From Methanoculleus sp. (GTDB lineage: Archaea > Halobacteriota > Methanomicrobia > Methanomicrobiales > Methanomicrobiaceae): 48,386 nt of DNA. The notes beneath the pieces were generated by a model. It did not search any database. It was not told the origin of the DNA and was given only the letters and a program-made list of their open reading frames with translations. Of this stretch, positions 39,856 through 48,005 are shown piece by piece (the first letter of the stretch is position 1; each line of letters opens with the position of its first letter). A program made the position numbers and the translations under genes. The stretch is taken from positions 1 through 48,386 of the forward strand of contig DSDF01000034.1 in NCBI GenBank assembly GCA_011048835.1, given 5' to 3'.

Positions 39856-40246
39856 ATTCGGTCACTCCATTGTTGAAATGAATTTTAATCCGGGTATAAC
39901 TGTTATAGGAGTCGGACATCGCCCCCGTCTTGAAGGTAGGATCTGAAGAATAATCGGGAGCATACTTCACCACGGTATTTTTTCGAACCATGGAGAGGGT
40001 GACGAGATCTTTCATTATATCATCAGCTTCTCCATCACCAACATACTGTTCCCAATTCTTGGCGATCTCAATCATCTCACTGCGCAGGTCCTGGATGTCG
40101 TTTTTCGGGAATTCCAGCACGCCCTCGGAGGTCGTCTGGCCCACCACCGTCGACTGGGCGATGATGATGGCAAGGAAAAAGATCCCGACGCAGACCATGA
40201 AGCCCATCAGCACGATCCACTGGCCCTCGTCGTTCAACCTCTCCAT
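39815..40246 (-). CDS. Pilin-like anchored protein
   Basis: A 143-residue protein whose N-terminus MERLNDEGQWIVLMGFMVCV ends a short acidic leader with EGQ, like the archaeal prepilin peptidase site ([KR][GA]Q) but with Glu in place of the basic residue. The hydrophobic helix (VLMGFMVCVGIFFLAIIIAQ) follows immediately. The rest of the protein, after EMIEIAKNWEQYVGDGEADD, is soluble and ends in FNNGVTEYDETFLLSR. It overlaps the upstream gene by 13 bases. The function is unknown; operon context suggests a minor pilin. Confidence 0.82.
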   Translation of the reverse strand: MERLNDEGQWIVLMGFMVCVGIFFLAIIIAQSTVVGQTTSEGVLEFPKNDIQDLRSEMIEIAKNWEQYVGDGEADDIMKDLVTLSMVRKNTVVKYAPDYSSDPTFKTGAMSDSYNSYTRIKIHFNNGVTEYDETFLLSRPKTP

Positions 40247-40818
40247 AGCAGCACCTCCAGGAGCACCACCTGCGCACGTTCATCAACATCATGATTCAGG
40301 GTTATTTGAGGCTTGGGATTCGGAGGATAATGTTTTGCATCGATCGTGACGAACCTCGTAACCCGCACCGCAGGCTCCCTGCTCACTAAATCACTACGGG
40401 CGTCATTGCCTGAGCTGCAGAAATGATAACTCTGAATTTCGCTTTCATTTACGGGCGGAGATTCCATCCGATAATAGATCGTCGCATTGAACTGGATATC
40501 GTTGACAACCGTTTTTTTCGGGTCGGTCGTTCGTGTGATGTTATCCAAAAAATATGTCCTGAAATCGGTGCTGTTGTCCGTTACGATGAGTTTTTCAAGG
40601 ATGTTCTCGCCGCTCCCGTAGATCTCCGGCTCGGTGTCGGGCAAATCCATCATCGCCAGCGCATCGCTGCCCAGCTGCTGGAGCTGCATGTCCGTTATAT
40701 GCACGTCACCGGGCGTGTACACCGTGGTGGTGCCCAGCACAAGGTAGGCGGTCAACAGCATGAGCACGCCGGCGGCGAACCCCTCGAGGGTGTACATCTG
40801 GGCCTGGTCGTTTACCAT
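40234..40818 (-). CDS. Pilin-like anchored protein, DUF7288-like
   Basis: This 194-residue protein begins MVNDQAQMYTLEGFAAGVLM, an acidic leader (ND-Q-A-Q) followed by Glu inside the hydrophobic helix AAGVLMLLTAYLVLGTTTV, consistent with a pilin-like N-terminus. The helix TDMQLQQLGSDALAMMDLPD follows, then a beta-rich C-terminal part that ends in DERAQVVLLEVLLWRG. This matches, by recollection, the haloarchaeal DUF7288 pattern. It overlaps the upstream gene by seven bases. An alternative start at 40824 would add two residues. Confidence 0.83.
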   Translation of the reverse strand: MVNDQAQMYTLEGFAAGVLMLLTAYLVLGTTTVYTPGDVHITDMQLQQLGSDALAMMDLPDTEPEIYGSGENILEKLIVTDNSTDFRTYFLDNITRTTDPKKTVVNDIQFNATIYYRMESPPVNESEIQSYHFCSSGNDARSDLVSREPAVRVTRFVTIDAKHYPPNPKPQITLNHDVDERAQVVLLEVLLWRG

Positions 40819-41882
40819 ACACACACCTCCAGGACGCCGTCCGTAAGGGTGGGCAGGGTCATCACATTATCGGGATCCTGATAATTATATTCGAATGTGC
40901 CGTTGATGAATTGTTTTGTTTTATTCACATCAATGAAATCGTAGTCAAGGCTCATTTTGACCGTCAAAACCGTGTCGGTCTCATAGGCGAATGGAAGCGG
41001 CGGTGCGAGTATCAACCGGATTTTCGAGACGTCATTGAGCTGGCAATGATCATCAAGGGTGTGATAGGTAGTAGCACCACTGTTATCCTCCAGAATGAGC
41101 TGATAGGATTCGTCGTCCTGTATATCATACCCGAAGGGGATCTCTCCAGCAACCCCCTCTTTGTAGAACCGGGTCCCGTTGAGCCACACCTCATTGGTAT
41201 CTGTAGAGTTCAAACTCTGATCGAAGTTCTCAAATGTGATATTGACAGGCTCAAACCGGGGATCGATCCGGTACGCCTCGCTAATCGATTTATCGTAGAG
41301 TTTGGCGTAGTCGAGCTCCACAGAGAAATATGTAGTGGTCCGATTTTCCTCAGTTTCTGAACGGACTAAATTAGTACAGTCTATTGAAGCATAATGCGGC
41401 TCCTTCACCTTTACCAGGCGGCGGATGTAGCCGTAGCTTCGTTTGGGAACGTCATCGCCCCGCGGTGGTAGCAATTCATCGCCGACCTTGAGGGCAATAT
41501 TGTAGGCATAGGGAGCGTAGGGCATGTCGGCGAAGATCACCTTCTGCCCGTAGTCCTCGTCGGTAAAAAATGAATCATTGAAAAATCGGTTGATTTTCGC
41601 GCGGGAAAGCACGTTGGGGGTGTTTGCGGAGACCGCGAGGCCCAGGCGGTGGATATCGTCCTTGTGGTATTCGTCTTTCAGCTCCCAGGGGGGGTTGGCG
41701 GGCCAGCCCGGGTCCTCCACCAGGATGACCCCCGTGCGGTAGGCGACCGCATCGTAGTCGATGTTCTGGCTCTCGAGGCCGATCATGATGCCCGGGACCA
41801 TGTTGATCACCATGATGAGGGCGAGAATGAAGATGGTGAACCCGGCCAGAAAATCCACGGAAAGCATCGCGCTGTCATCCAT
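40812..41882 (-). CDS. Large pilin-like anchored protein (DUF7287-like start)
   Basis: A 356-residue protein starting MDDSAMLSVDFLAGFTIFIL; the acidic DDSAM leader and Asp in the helix resemble the other members of the cluster. The helix is followed by a conserved-looking YRTGVILVEDPGWPANPPWE, then IHRLGLAVSANTPNVLSRAK, which also occur in haloarchaeal DUF7287-type proteins as I recall. The remaining ~240 residues form a large beta-rich ectodomain, with a predicted ligand strand RTTTYFSVELDYAKLYDKS and several Asn-X-Thr/Ser sites that could be glycosylated outside the cell. The start ATG shares its A with the stop TGA of the lipoprotein gene upstream. Confidence 0.83.
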   Translation of the reverse strand: MDDSAMLSVDFLAGFTIFILALIMVINMVPGIMIGLESQNIDYDAVAYRTGVILVEDPGWPANPPWELKDEYHKDDIHRLGLAVSANTPNVLSRAKINRFFNDSFFTDEDYGQKVIFADMPYAPYAYNIALKVGDELLPPRGDDVPKRSYGYIRRLVKVKEPHYASIDCTNLVRSETEENRTTTYFSVELDYAKLYDKSISEAYRIDPRFEPVNITFENFDQSLNSTDTNEVWLNGTRFYKEGVAGEIPFGYDIQDDESYQLILEDNSGATTYHTLDDHCQLNDVSKIRLILAPPLPFAYETDTVLTVKMSLDYDFIDVNKTKQFINGTFEYNYQDPDNVMTLPTLTDGVLEVCVW

Positions 41883-42454
41883 CACTCTGATAGGATCAAC
41901 TCCCCTGATTCTGCGTCGAAAGACAGGTCGCTCATCCGGGCTCCGTTTCTGGCATAGACCCGGTATACCCCGTCGATGAGCTCGAGGCTGATCTCTGTTG
42001 CCTCCGAGATCTCCAGCAGTTCCTGCATGGTTTCGCCCTGTGCTGCGAAGAGATCCTCCGGGCTCATGATTGCGTCCATGTCGATGGCGGGCGTGCCGAA
42101 CTGCTCGGGCCACGAGTACGCCTTCCAGGCATACGCGTCATAGACGAGGAGCGCGGTGGCGTTGTCCCGCGTGGTGGCGCCCAGGATCCAGACGGTCGCG
42201 GTCCCGTCAAGCTCCACGCCGGCACCATTGATCTGGTGGATGGCCATATTCTCCGCTGGCAGGAATCCCTCGGATTGGGCAAAGGCGAGGTCGTCAAGGG
42301 CATACCCGAGGGTGACCCGGTATACTTCCGCGGGCAGGGTGATATCGGTGATGCCCTCGCCCTCCAGCGTACTCTCGGCTGCAGGTGCCGTGATGCAGCC
42401 ACACATAAAGCAGAGCGCAACGATTATAAGTACCAGGAAACTGCGATAATCCAT
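41882..42454 (-). CDS. Operon-leading secreted lipoprotein, uncharacterised
   Basis: The 190-residue protein has a signal peptide with lipobox-like end: YRSFLVLIIVALCFMCGC, with the final Cys as the likely lipidated residue. The mature part is acidic and small, with VTLGYALDDLAFAQSEGF, TATVWILGATTRDNATALLV and ELIDGVYRVYARNG, suggesting a compact alpha/beta fold without recognisable catalytic motif. It is the first gene of the six-gene minus-strand operon. Its TATA box lies at 42494-42503 and AAGGATAC precedes the ATG at 42454. It may be an assembly or anchoring factor for the pilin-like proteins, which is inference from context. Confidence 0.82.
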   Translation of the reverse strand: MDYRSFLVLIIVALCFMCGCITAPAAESTLEGEGITDITLPAEVYRVTLGYALDDLAFAQSEGFLPAENMAIHQINGAGVELDGTATVWILGATTRDNATALLVYDAYAWKAYSWPEQFGTPAIDMDAIMSPEDLFAAQGETMQELLEISEATEISLELIDGVYRVYARNGARMSDLSFDAESGELILSE

Positions 42455-42493
42455 ATTGAGTATCCTTAATCAATTCTTACTTTTAAGTGGAAC

Positions 42494-42503
42494 CATATAA
42501 ACG
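42494..42503 (-). promoter_or_regulatory. TATA promoter of the pilin-like operon
   Basis: On the minus strand CGTTTATATGG lies about 40-50 bases upstream of the ATG at 42454, placing the start site near 42475. AAGGA follows as a ribosome-binding sequence. No other promoter is seen within the six overlapping genes. Confidence 0.65.
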
Positions 42504-42660
42504 TTGGCAAATGGCGCTGTCCCGGGGTGGGCAGGGCACTATTCTCGCCCGATCAGGCAATTTTCCCGGTGACGCAAACCGGGGTGCCGGCACGGTCCGC
42601 AGTGCGAGGCCGCGCACACCGGGCCCCGCAGTTCCCCGGGACGACGGAATGCACACACCG

Positions 42661-43536
42661 CTACCGCACGATCTTGGTGATGGGGATTTCCAGGATATCC
42701 TCCGCCCCCGCCTCCTGCAGCCGCGGGATGAGGGCGTTGACCTCTCCCTTGGTGACCACCGTCTGCACGCTGAAATACTCGATCCCGTGCAGCCTGCTCA
42801 CCGTCGGCATCTTCATCGCCGGGAGGCGTTCGATCACCGCCTCAAGCTGCCCGGAGGGCACGTTGAGCGAGAGGAGCACCTGGTGGCGGGCGTCGATCAC
42901 GCCCATCAGGAGGGTGCGGATCTCCTCCATCGCCCTGCGCTTAACCGGGTCCTCCCAGCTCTCCCGGTTGGCGAGGACGGCGGTGTGCGACTCCATGATC
43001 TGGCCGATGATCTTGAGCCCGTTTTTCCGGAGCGTGCTGCCGGTCTCCGTGAGGTCGACGACCACGTCCATCAGGTCGGGCACCTTCGCCTCCGATGCCC
43101 CGTAGGAGGGAAAAAGCTGCACGTCGATCCCGAGCTCATCGAAAAAACGCTGCGTGATCCGCGGATACTCCGTGGTGACGCGGCTGCCCGGGCGGATCCG
43201 GCGCACATTATCGATGTCCTCGCTGGTGTGCACGGCAACCACGATGCGGACGTTCCCCTCGCCGGTTTTGCTGTAGGAGAGGTTCGCGACCTCCACCACA
43301 TCGGTCGCACCCGACTCCTCCACCCAGTCGATCCCGGCGACGCCCAGATCGAAGTAGCCCTTCTGGACAAACGAGGGGATTTCCTGCGGGCGGAGGATCT
43401 TCACCTTCCCGATCCGGGCATCCCTGATGACCGGGTTGTAGTCGCGATCCGTCCGCCTCACTTCGAGATCCGCTTCCTTGAAGAGCTGGAGCGTCTGTGC
43501 TTCGAGGCTTCCTTTCGGGAGAGCGATGCTGATCAT
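42661..43536 (-). CDS. hisG: ATP phosphoribosyltransferase (long form)
   Basis: This is the first enzyme of histidine biosynthesis, joining ATP and PRPP. The 291-residue length is the long HisG form with a C-terminal ACT-like regulatory domain (from about residue 215, VIDARHQVLLSLNVP), so no HisZ partner is needed and histidine feedback is expected. Motifs: MISIALPKGSLEAQTLQLF at the start, RPQEIPSFVQKGYFDLGVAG and the PRPP loop VVDLTETGSTLRKNGL. I chose ATG 43536; the frame is open 16 codons further but has no homology there. Confidence 0.95.
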   Translation of the reverse strand: MISIALPKGSLEAQTLQLFKEADLEVRRTDRDYNPVIRDARIGKVKILRPQEIPSFVQKGYFDLGVAGIDWVEESGATDVVEVANLSYSKTGEGNVRIVVAVHTSEDIDNVRRIRPGSRVTTEYPRITQRFFDELGIDVQLFPSYGASEAKVPDLMDVVVDLTETGSTLRKNGLKIIGQIMESHTAVLANRESWEDPVKRRAMEEIRTLLMGVIDARHQVLLSLNVPSGQLEAVIERLPAMKMPTVSRLHGIEYFSVQTVVTKGEVNALIPRLQEAGAEDILEIPITKIVR

Positions 43537-43610
43537 TGCTACACTAGTCTGCAAAATGAGGTTGAAAAGACTTCCTTTCCGCATCCCCGAAAGGAGATAA
43601 AGGGGGTGGT

Positions 43611-44870
43611 TCAGTCAAGGGTGTGCAGCACGAGCCCGCTCAGGAGCTTGGGCTCGAACCAGGTGGACTTCGGGGGCATCACGCCGCCCTCGTCCGCGAT
43701 TGCCAGCACCGTCTCGATATTCACCGGCTGGATGGAAAATGCGAGGATGTATTCGCCGCTGTCCACGCGCTCCTCGAGGTCGGCAAGCGGGCGGTTGCCC
43801 CCCAGGTACTGGACCCGGGGATCGGCGCGGGGGTCGGTGATGCCGAGCATCCCTTCGAGCACCTCGCGTTGCAGGATCGAGACGTCGAGGGAGCCGATGG
43901 TATCGTCGGCGTTCCGCACGGGGCAGCTGAGCTCGTACCACCGCCCCTGCAGGTACATGTGAATGACATGGGTCGGCTCGTCGAATTCACGGAGCGGCGG
44001 GACGCAGAAGACCGTATCATCGATCTCGCCGTAGGATGTGACCGTGAACGTCGAGGACAGGGCGTCGAGGAACGATGCGGGCGTATACGAACCGATGTCC
44101 CGGACAAGGCGGCTGTAGCCGTGGATCTTCACCCGGTTTTCGGCAAAGAGCACCCCGATGAACCGTGCCGCTTCGGGGGTGAGCGCGCCCGCCTGCCGGC
44201 GGCGTTCGGCCACGTTGACCGCCGACTTCGCGCGGTGGTGCCCATCGGCGATATAGAGGTTGTCCTCCGGGGAAAACAGGCCTTCGAGGATTGCGAGGTC
44301 GTCCGGGTCGTCGATCCGGAAGATCTCGTGGACTTCCCCCTTGGGGGTCTTGACGGTCGCGTCGGGCTCCCGGTGCTGGATCATGGCGGCGATGGCGGCA
44401 AAGATCGCCCCGGGGTCGCGGTAGAGCAGGACGACAAGCCCGGTATTGGCGTTGGTGGTGTCGATATGCCGGGAGCGGTCCTCCTCCTTATCGTAGCGGG
44501 TATGCTCGTGGCGCCGGATGCGGTTCTCCGCGTAGTCCTCCGTCTCCAGGCACGCCACAAGGCCGGTATAGATCGTGCCGCCCTCCTTGACCCGGTAGAT
44601 GGAGAGGGAGGGGGCATCGTCCCGCAGGAGCTGGCCGCGTTCGATCATGGCGTCGAGGTTCTCCTTCGCCCGCGCATAGACCCGATCGTCTGCCGGATCG
44701 GTCTCGGGCAGCTCGGCATCGGACCGGATCACCCGCAGGAAACTCTTTGGGTTCTGCTCGATGATCTCCCGCGCCTCCCCGGTGGTCACCACGTCGTAGG
44801 GGACCGAGGCAATTCGCGCCGCTTCGTCCCCTCGGGGCCGTAATGCTGAGAATCTATGTATGCGGACCAT
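43611..44870 (-). CDS. DUF1015-family protein
   Basis: A 419-residue protein starting MVRIHRFSALRPRGDEAARI, then ASVPYDVVTTGEAREI and LRVIRSDAELP, all DUF1015 signatures. The central RRHEHTRYDKEEDRSRHIDT has the conserved EHT motif, and LYIADGHHRAKSAVNVA resembles the GHHR motif of ParB/sulfiredoxin-like folds. The family is common in methanogens and bacteria with serine metabolism genes and is annotated in some genomes as kinase-like, but the reaction is not established to my knowledge. It follows hisG by a 74-base interval on the same strand but is upstream of it in transcription, so the two may be co-transcribed. Confidence 0.88.
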   Translation of the reverse strand: MVRIHRFSALRPRGDEAARIASVPYDVVTTGEAREIIEQNPKSFLRVIRSDAELPETDPADDRVYARAKENLDAMIERGQLLRDDAPSLSIYRVKEGGTIYTGLVACLETEDYAENRIRRHEHTRYDKEEDRSRHIDTTNANTGLVVLLYRDPGAIFAAIAAMIQHREPDATVKTPKGEVHEIFRIDDPDDLAILEGLFSPEDNLYIADGHHRAKSAVNVAERRRQAGALTPEAARFIGVLFAENRVKIHGYSRLVRDIGSYTPASFLDALSSTFTVTSYGEIDDTVFCVPPLREFDEPTHVIHMYLQGRWYELSCPVRNADDTIGSLDVSILQREVLEGMLGITDPRADPRVQYLGGNRPLADLEERVDSGEYILAFSIQPVNIETVLAIADEGGVMPPKSTWFEPKLLSGLVLHTLD

Positions 44871-44950
44871 AGGTATCCTGCCGTAACATCTTTGAAAAGG
44901 ACGTACTAATGTACGGCGAGAACCATAATAGGAGTATCCCGGACAGAGCG

Positions 44951-45415
44951 ATGACTGCCCACGACGTTCATATCAGGAGAGCCCGCCCCGACGATCTGCA
45001 AGAGATTACGTCCATTGAACGAGCCTCATTCCCCGATCCCTGGGAGGGGGACGTACTGGCCGAGAGCCTCCATTTTTACCCGAGGACGTTCTTCGTGGCG
45101 GAAAACGAGTCCCATATCGCCGGTTTCGTGGCCGCCGGGGTGGAAGACACCGGCGTGGAGGTCTACGGCCACATCCTGAACCTTGCCGTCGAGCCCTCCG
45201 TCCGGTCGCGCGGGATCGGGCGAAGGCTCGTCAACCGGGTAGAGCTGGAGTGCCTGCTGCTCGGGGCCGCGGGCATCCAGCTCGAGGTCAGGGCGTCGAA
45301 CACGCGGGCGCGCCGGTTCTATGAACACCTCGGCTACGAGCAGGTGTTCGTCCTCGCAGACTACTACTCCGACGGCGAGGACGCCATCGTGATGATGAAG
45401 TGGTTCGTCTATTAA
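44951..45415 (+). CDS. rimI: Ribosomal-protein/N-terminal acetyltransferase RimI-like
   Basis: A 154-residue GNAT protein: HIRRARPDDLQEITSIERAS at the start, then SFPDPWEGDVLAESLHF (substrate helices), the acetyl-CoA loop LNLAVEPSVRSRGIGRRLVN (R/Q-x-x-G-x-G/A), and ASNTRARRFYEHLGYEQVFV at the end. In archaea such proteins act as Ard1/Naa10-type N-terminal acetylases. I chose the ATG at 44951, as homology begins there. The gene's neighbours are core metabolism on the opposite strand, ending 11 bases away from hmgA. Confidence 0.92.
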   Translation: MTAHDVHIRRARPDDLQEITSIERASFPDPWEGDVLAESLHFYPRTFFVAENESHIAGFVAAGVEDTGVEVYGHILNLAVEPSVRSRGIGRRLVNRVELECLLLGAAGIQLEVRASNTRARRFYEHLGYEQVFVLADYYSDGEDAIVMMKWFVY

Positions 45416-45425
45416 AGAAGGGAGA

Positions 45426-46634
45426 TTACCCCCGGCCCAACGATTTGTGCGCCCGGGCGAGGTGGCCGGCGGCAAGCGCCCCCAGCAGGGAGAGTTCCCC
45501 GGCGAGGACCCCTGAAGCGACGATCTCCGCGAATGCCCGTGCATTGCTGCCCGGCGGGTCGCCGCCCCCGGCCACCCCGAGCAGGGAGAGGCATTCCCGC
45601 TGGCAATCGATCCCGGTGCCGCCGCCCACGGTGCCCACCTGCAGGGCGGGGATGGTCACCGCCACATAACATCCCCCCTCGACGGGATCCACCGTGGTCA
45701 TGGTGCTGCTCCCCTCGACCACGTGAGCGGGATCCTGCCCGCAGGCGATGAACATCGCGGCGATGACGTTGGCGGCGTGGGCGTTGAACCCGAGCGATCC
45801 GGCACGTGCGGAGCCCACCAGGTTCTTGCGGTAATTCACCTCGGCGAGCGCGGCGGCGGTGGTCTTGAGCACATCGGCGATCAGGTCGTCCCCGAGAAAC
45901 ACCCCGGCCACCATGGTCTTGCCCCGGCCCAGGATCCCGTTCACCGCCGCCGGCTTCTTGTCGGTGCAGAGGTTGCCGGAGAGCGCCACCAGGTGCGCGC
46001 CCGTCGCCGCCTCGATCACACCTGCGACCTTCTCGCTGGCAATGGTGACCATGTTCATGCCCATGGCATCCTTGGTGTCGAACTCGATGCGCACGAACAC
46101 GCTGGTGCCGGCAACGAAGGCTACGATGTCCAGCAATTTGCCGTGCGAGGTCGTCGACTCTGCCGCGTGGCGCAAACGATCGATATGCGCCTCCACCCAC
46201 CGGACCGTCTCGTGCGCGTGGGCGGCGGACCGCGTGGCGAAGACCGGCGCACGCGTCATGCCGTCGCGGAAGATGCGGACCTCGGCGCCCCCCGCCGCGG
46301 TCACCGCCCGGCAGCCACGGTTCACCGATGCGATGAGGGCGCCTTCGGTGGTGGCGAGGGGGAGCCAGTATGCGCCGTCCGCATACTCCCCGCGCACCGC
46401 GAGAGGCCCGGCGACCCCCACCGGGACCTGCACCGCCCCGATCATGTTCTCGCAGTTGCGCTTCACCACACGCTCGATGTCGATCGAGAAGGCCCCGAGG
46501 CGGGGAAGCGGCGTTCCCGTCTCCTCCTCGATAAACGCCCGTCGCACGGCAACCGCTTGTTCGGGCGGCAGGCTTGTCTCGAGGGCGTAGAGCTTGAGCG
46601 TCCCTTTTTTTAGCCTGTCGAGATAATCATCCAT
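45426..46634 (-). CDS. hmgA: 3-hydroxy-3-methylglutaryl-CoA reductase
   Basis: This 402-residue enzyme reduces HMG-CoA to mevalonate for archaeal lipid synthesis. Class I motifs: CENMIGAVQVPVGVAGPLAV (substrate), FDTKDAMGMNMVTIASEKV (NADPH/catalytic Asp), TDKKPAAVNGILGRGKTMVA (catalytic Lys), GFNAHAANVIAAMFIACGQD and GTVGGGTGIDCQRECLSLLG. No membrane domain is present, as expected in archaea. It begins with MDDYLDRLKKGTLKLY. The mevalonate link is supported by the DUF35/thiolase pair 1 kb downstream in the window, also on the minus strand but separated by trm5. Confidence 0.96.
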   Translation of the reverse strand: MDDYLDRLKKGTLKLYALETSLPPEQAVAVRRAFIEEETGTPLPRLGAFSIDIERVVKRNCENMIGAVQVPVGVAGPLAVRGEYADGAYWLPLATTEGALIASVNRGCRAVTAAGGAEVRIFRDGMTRAPVFATRSAAHAHETVRWVEAHIDRLRHAAESTTSHGKLLDIVAFVAGTSVFVRIEFDTKDAMGMNMVTIASEKVAGVIEAATGAHLVALSGNLCTDKKPAAVNGILGRGKTMVAGVFLGDDLIADVLKTTAAALAEVNYRKNLVGSARAGSLGFNAHAANVIAAMFIACGQDPAHVVEGSSTMTTVDPVEGGCYVAVTIPALQVGTVGGGTGIDCQRECLSLLGVAGGGDPPGSNARAFAEIVASGVLAGELSLLGALAAGHLARAHKSLGRG

Positions 46635-46669
46635 GCATACATTTTAGCGCCTTCCAATAAAGATGGCAG

Positions 46670-47599
46670 GTGGTCGGGATCAGACGGGAGCAATGGAGCA
46701 TCAGGGTGCATACCGCGGACGCGGAGACGGTGCGGCGGGCCCTCAAGGAGCGGGACCTCCTCGACCGCACCCTCAAACCGGAGCGTGACGGCGAATTCCT
46801 CCTCGTCCCGGTGACCGAGCGGATCGAGCATGCGGAGCGGGCGGACTTCGAGGAGCGGACGCAGCCCGCAAAGCTCCCCCGCCACGAACTCGTGGGGGGC
46901 ATTGCGCTGCTCCACGAGCGGGATGCAGAGGGCGCCCGGCGCCTTCTTGCGGCGCGGCCCTCCCTGCACACCGTGCTCTATCCCGAGAGTGCGGTGGAGG
47001 GAGCGTACCGGACGCGGGCATTTACGCTGCTGGCGGGAGAGGACACCACCCGGACGCGCTATATCGAATACGGGCTGCGCTTCGAGATCGACCTCGCCGT
47101 CGCCTACTTCTCCCCGCGCCTCGCCAACGAACGCCAGCGGGTGCTCGATCTCGTGGACGAGGGAGAGCGCGTCTTCGACCTCTTTGCCGGGGTGGGGCCG
47201 TTTGCCATCACGCTCGCACAGAAAGCCGCCGTCGTCTTCGCCTCCGACATCAACCCCGGCGCCGTGCACCTCATGATAGACAACCTGCGTGGAAACCGCG
47301 TGCGCAATGTCGTCCCCATGCTCGCCGATGCGCACCGTATCGGGCGGGTGTGCAGCCTGCAGTGGGACCGCGTGGTCATGAACCTCCCCCTCATGTCAGC
47401 ACAGTTCCTCGAGACCGCCTTCGATCTCTGCAGGGAGGGGGGCTGGATCCATTTCTATGCCCTGCAGTCGGAGATGGGCATATATCTCCCCCGGATCGAG
47501 GCGCATACCGGCGGGGCGATTCATGAGCGCGTCGTACGATCCTACTCGCCGTCGCAGCACCACGCGGTCTACGACATCGAGGTGCGACCACCGCACTAA
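46670..47599 (+). CDS. trm5: tRNA (guanine37-N1)-methyltransferase Trm5
   Basis: This 309-residue SAM enzyme makes m1G37 (and related wyosine precursors). Visible: the central domain start GEDTTRTRYIEYGLRFEIDL, PRLANERQRVLDLVDEGERV, motif I VFDLFAGVGPFAITLAQKA, DINPGAVHLMIDNLRGNRV and the motif IV-like NLPLMSAQFLETAFDL. The N-terminal ~90 residues form the small D1-like region typical of archaeal Trm5. The start is GTG at 46670, as no in-frame ATG is available before the domain. It ends 9 bases from the convergent DUF35 gene. Confidence 0.93.
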   Translation: MVGIRREQWSIRVHTADAETVRRALKERDLLDRTLKPERDGEFLLVPVTERIEHAERADFEERTQPAKLPRHELVGGIALLHERDAEGARRLLAARPSLHTVLYPESAVEGAYRTRAFTLLAGEDTTRTRYIEYGLRFEIDLAVAYFSPRLANERQRVLDLVDEGERVFDLFAGVGPFAITLAQKAAVVFASDINPGAVHLMIDNLRGNRVRNVVPMLADAHRIGRVCSLQWDRVVMNLPLMSAQFLETAFDLCREGGWIHFYALQSEMGIYLPRIEAHTGGAIHERVVRSYSPSQHHAVYDIEVRPPH

Positions 47600-47608
47600 A
47601 AAAAGAGG

Positions 47609-48001
47609 TTATTCGACGGGCACGAATTTTGTGCCGTAGTAGAGCGGGCCGCTTGCGCTTTCCGCCCCGATCCTGCGGAAGGCCTTTTTCACCAGCATCC
47701 CGATGGAGACCTCCTCCGGTGCACAGATCACCTGCGCAGTGAGACGCGGCCCCTCATCCAGCTGGACGATGGCGAGCACATACGGGGTCTGCGCATCGAA
47801 CTGCTCGCTCGCCGTCCGGATGACGGTGTGGGTGACAACTGTGCCGGTGCCGGTGAACCGGTGCTCGACGATCTTCCCGTCGCGCCGGCAGTCCGGGCAG
47901 AAGGTGCGGGGAGGGAAGAACACCCGCCCGCACGTCTCGCAGCGCGTCCCTTCGAGGTTGTAGCGCTGCGGCTGTTTTCTCCAGAATCGTGCAACTGACA
48001 T
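47609..48001 (-). CDS. DUF35 OB-fold/rubredoxin-like zinc protein, thiolase partner
   Basis: A 130-residue protein: an N-terminal zinc ribbon CETCGRVFFPPRTFCPDC and an OB-fold part (FTGTGTVVTHTVIRTASEQF, then TPYVLAIVQLDEGPRLTAQV). In archaea the DUF35 protein bridges acetoacetyl-CoA thiolase and HMG-CoA synthase so that the intermediate is channelled. Its start at 48001 is four bases from the stop codon of the thiolase gene upstream, which fits this operon. It is therefore a mevalonate-pathway scaffold. Confidence 0.92.
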   Translation of the reverse strand: MSVARFWRKQPQRYNLEGTRCETCGRVFFPPRTFCPDCRRDGKIVEHRFTGTGTVVTHTVIRTASEQFDAQTPYVLAIVQLDEGPRLTAQVICAPEEVSIGMLVKKAFRRIGAESASGPLYYGTKFVPVE

Positions 48002-48005
48002 TGTT

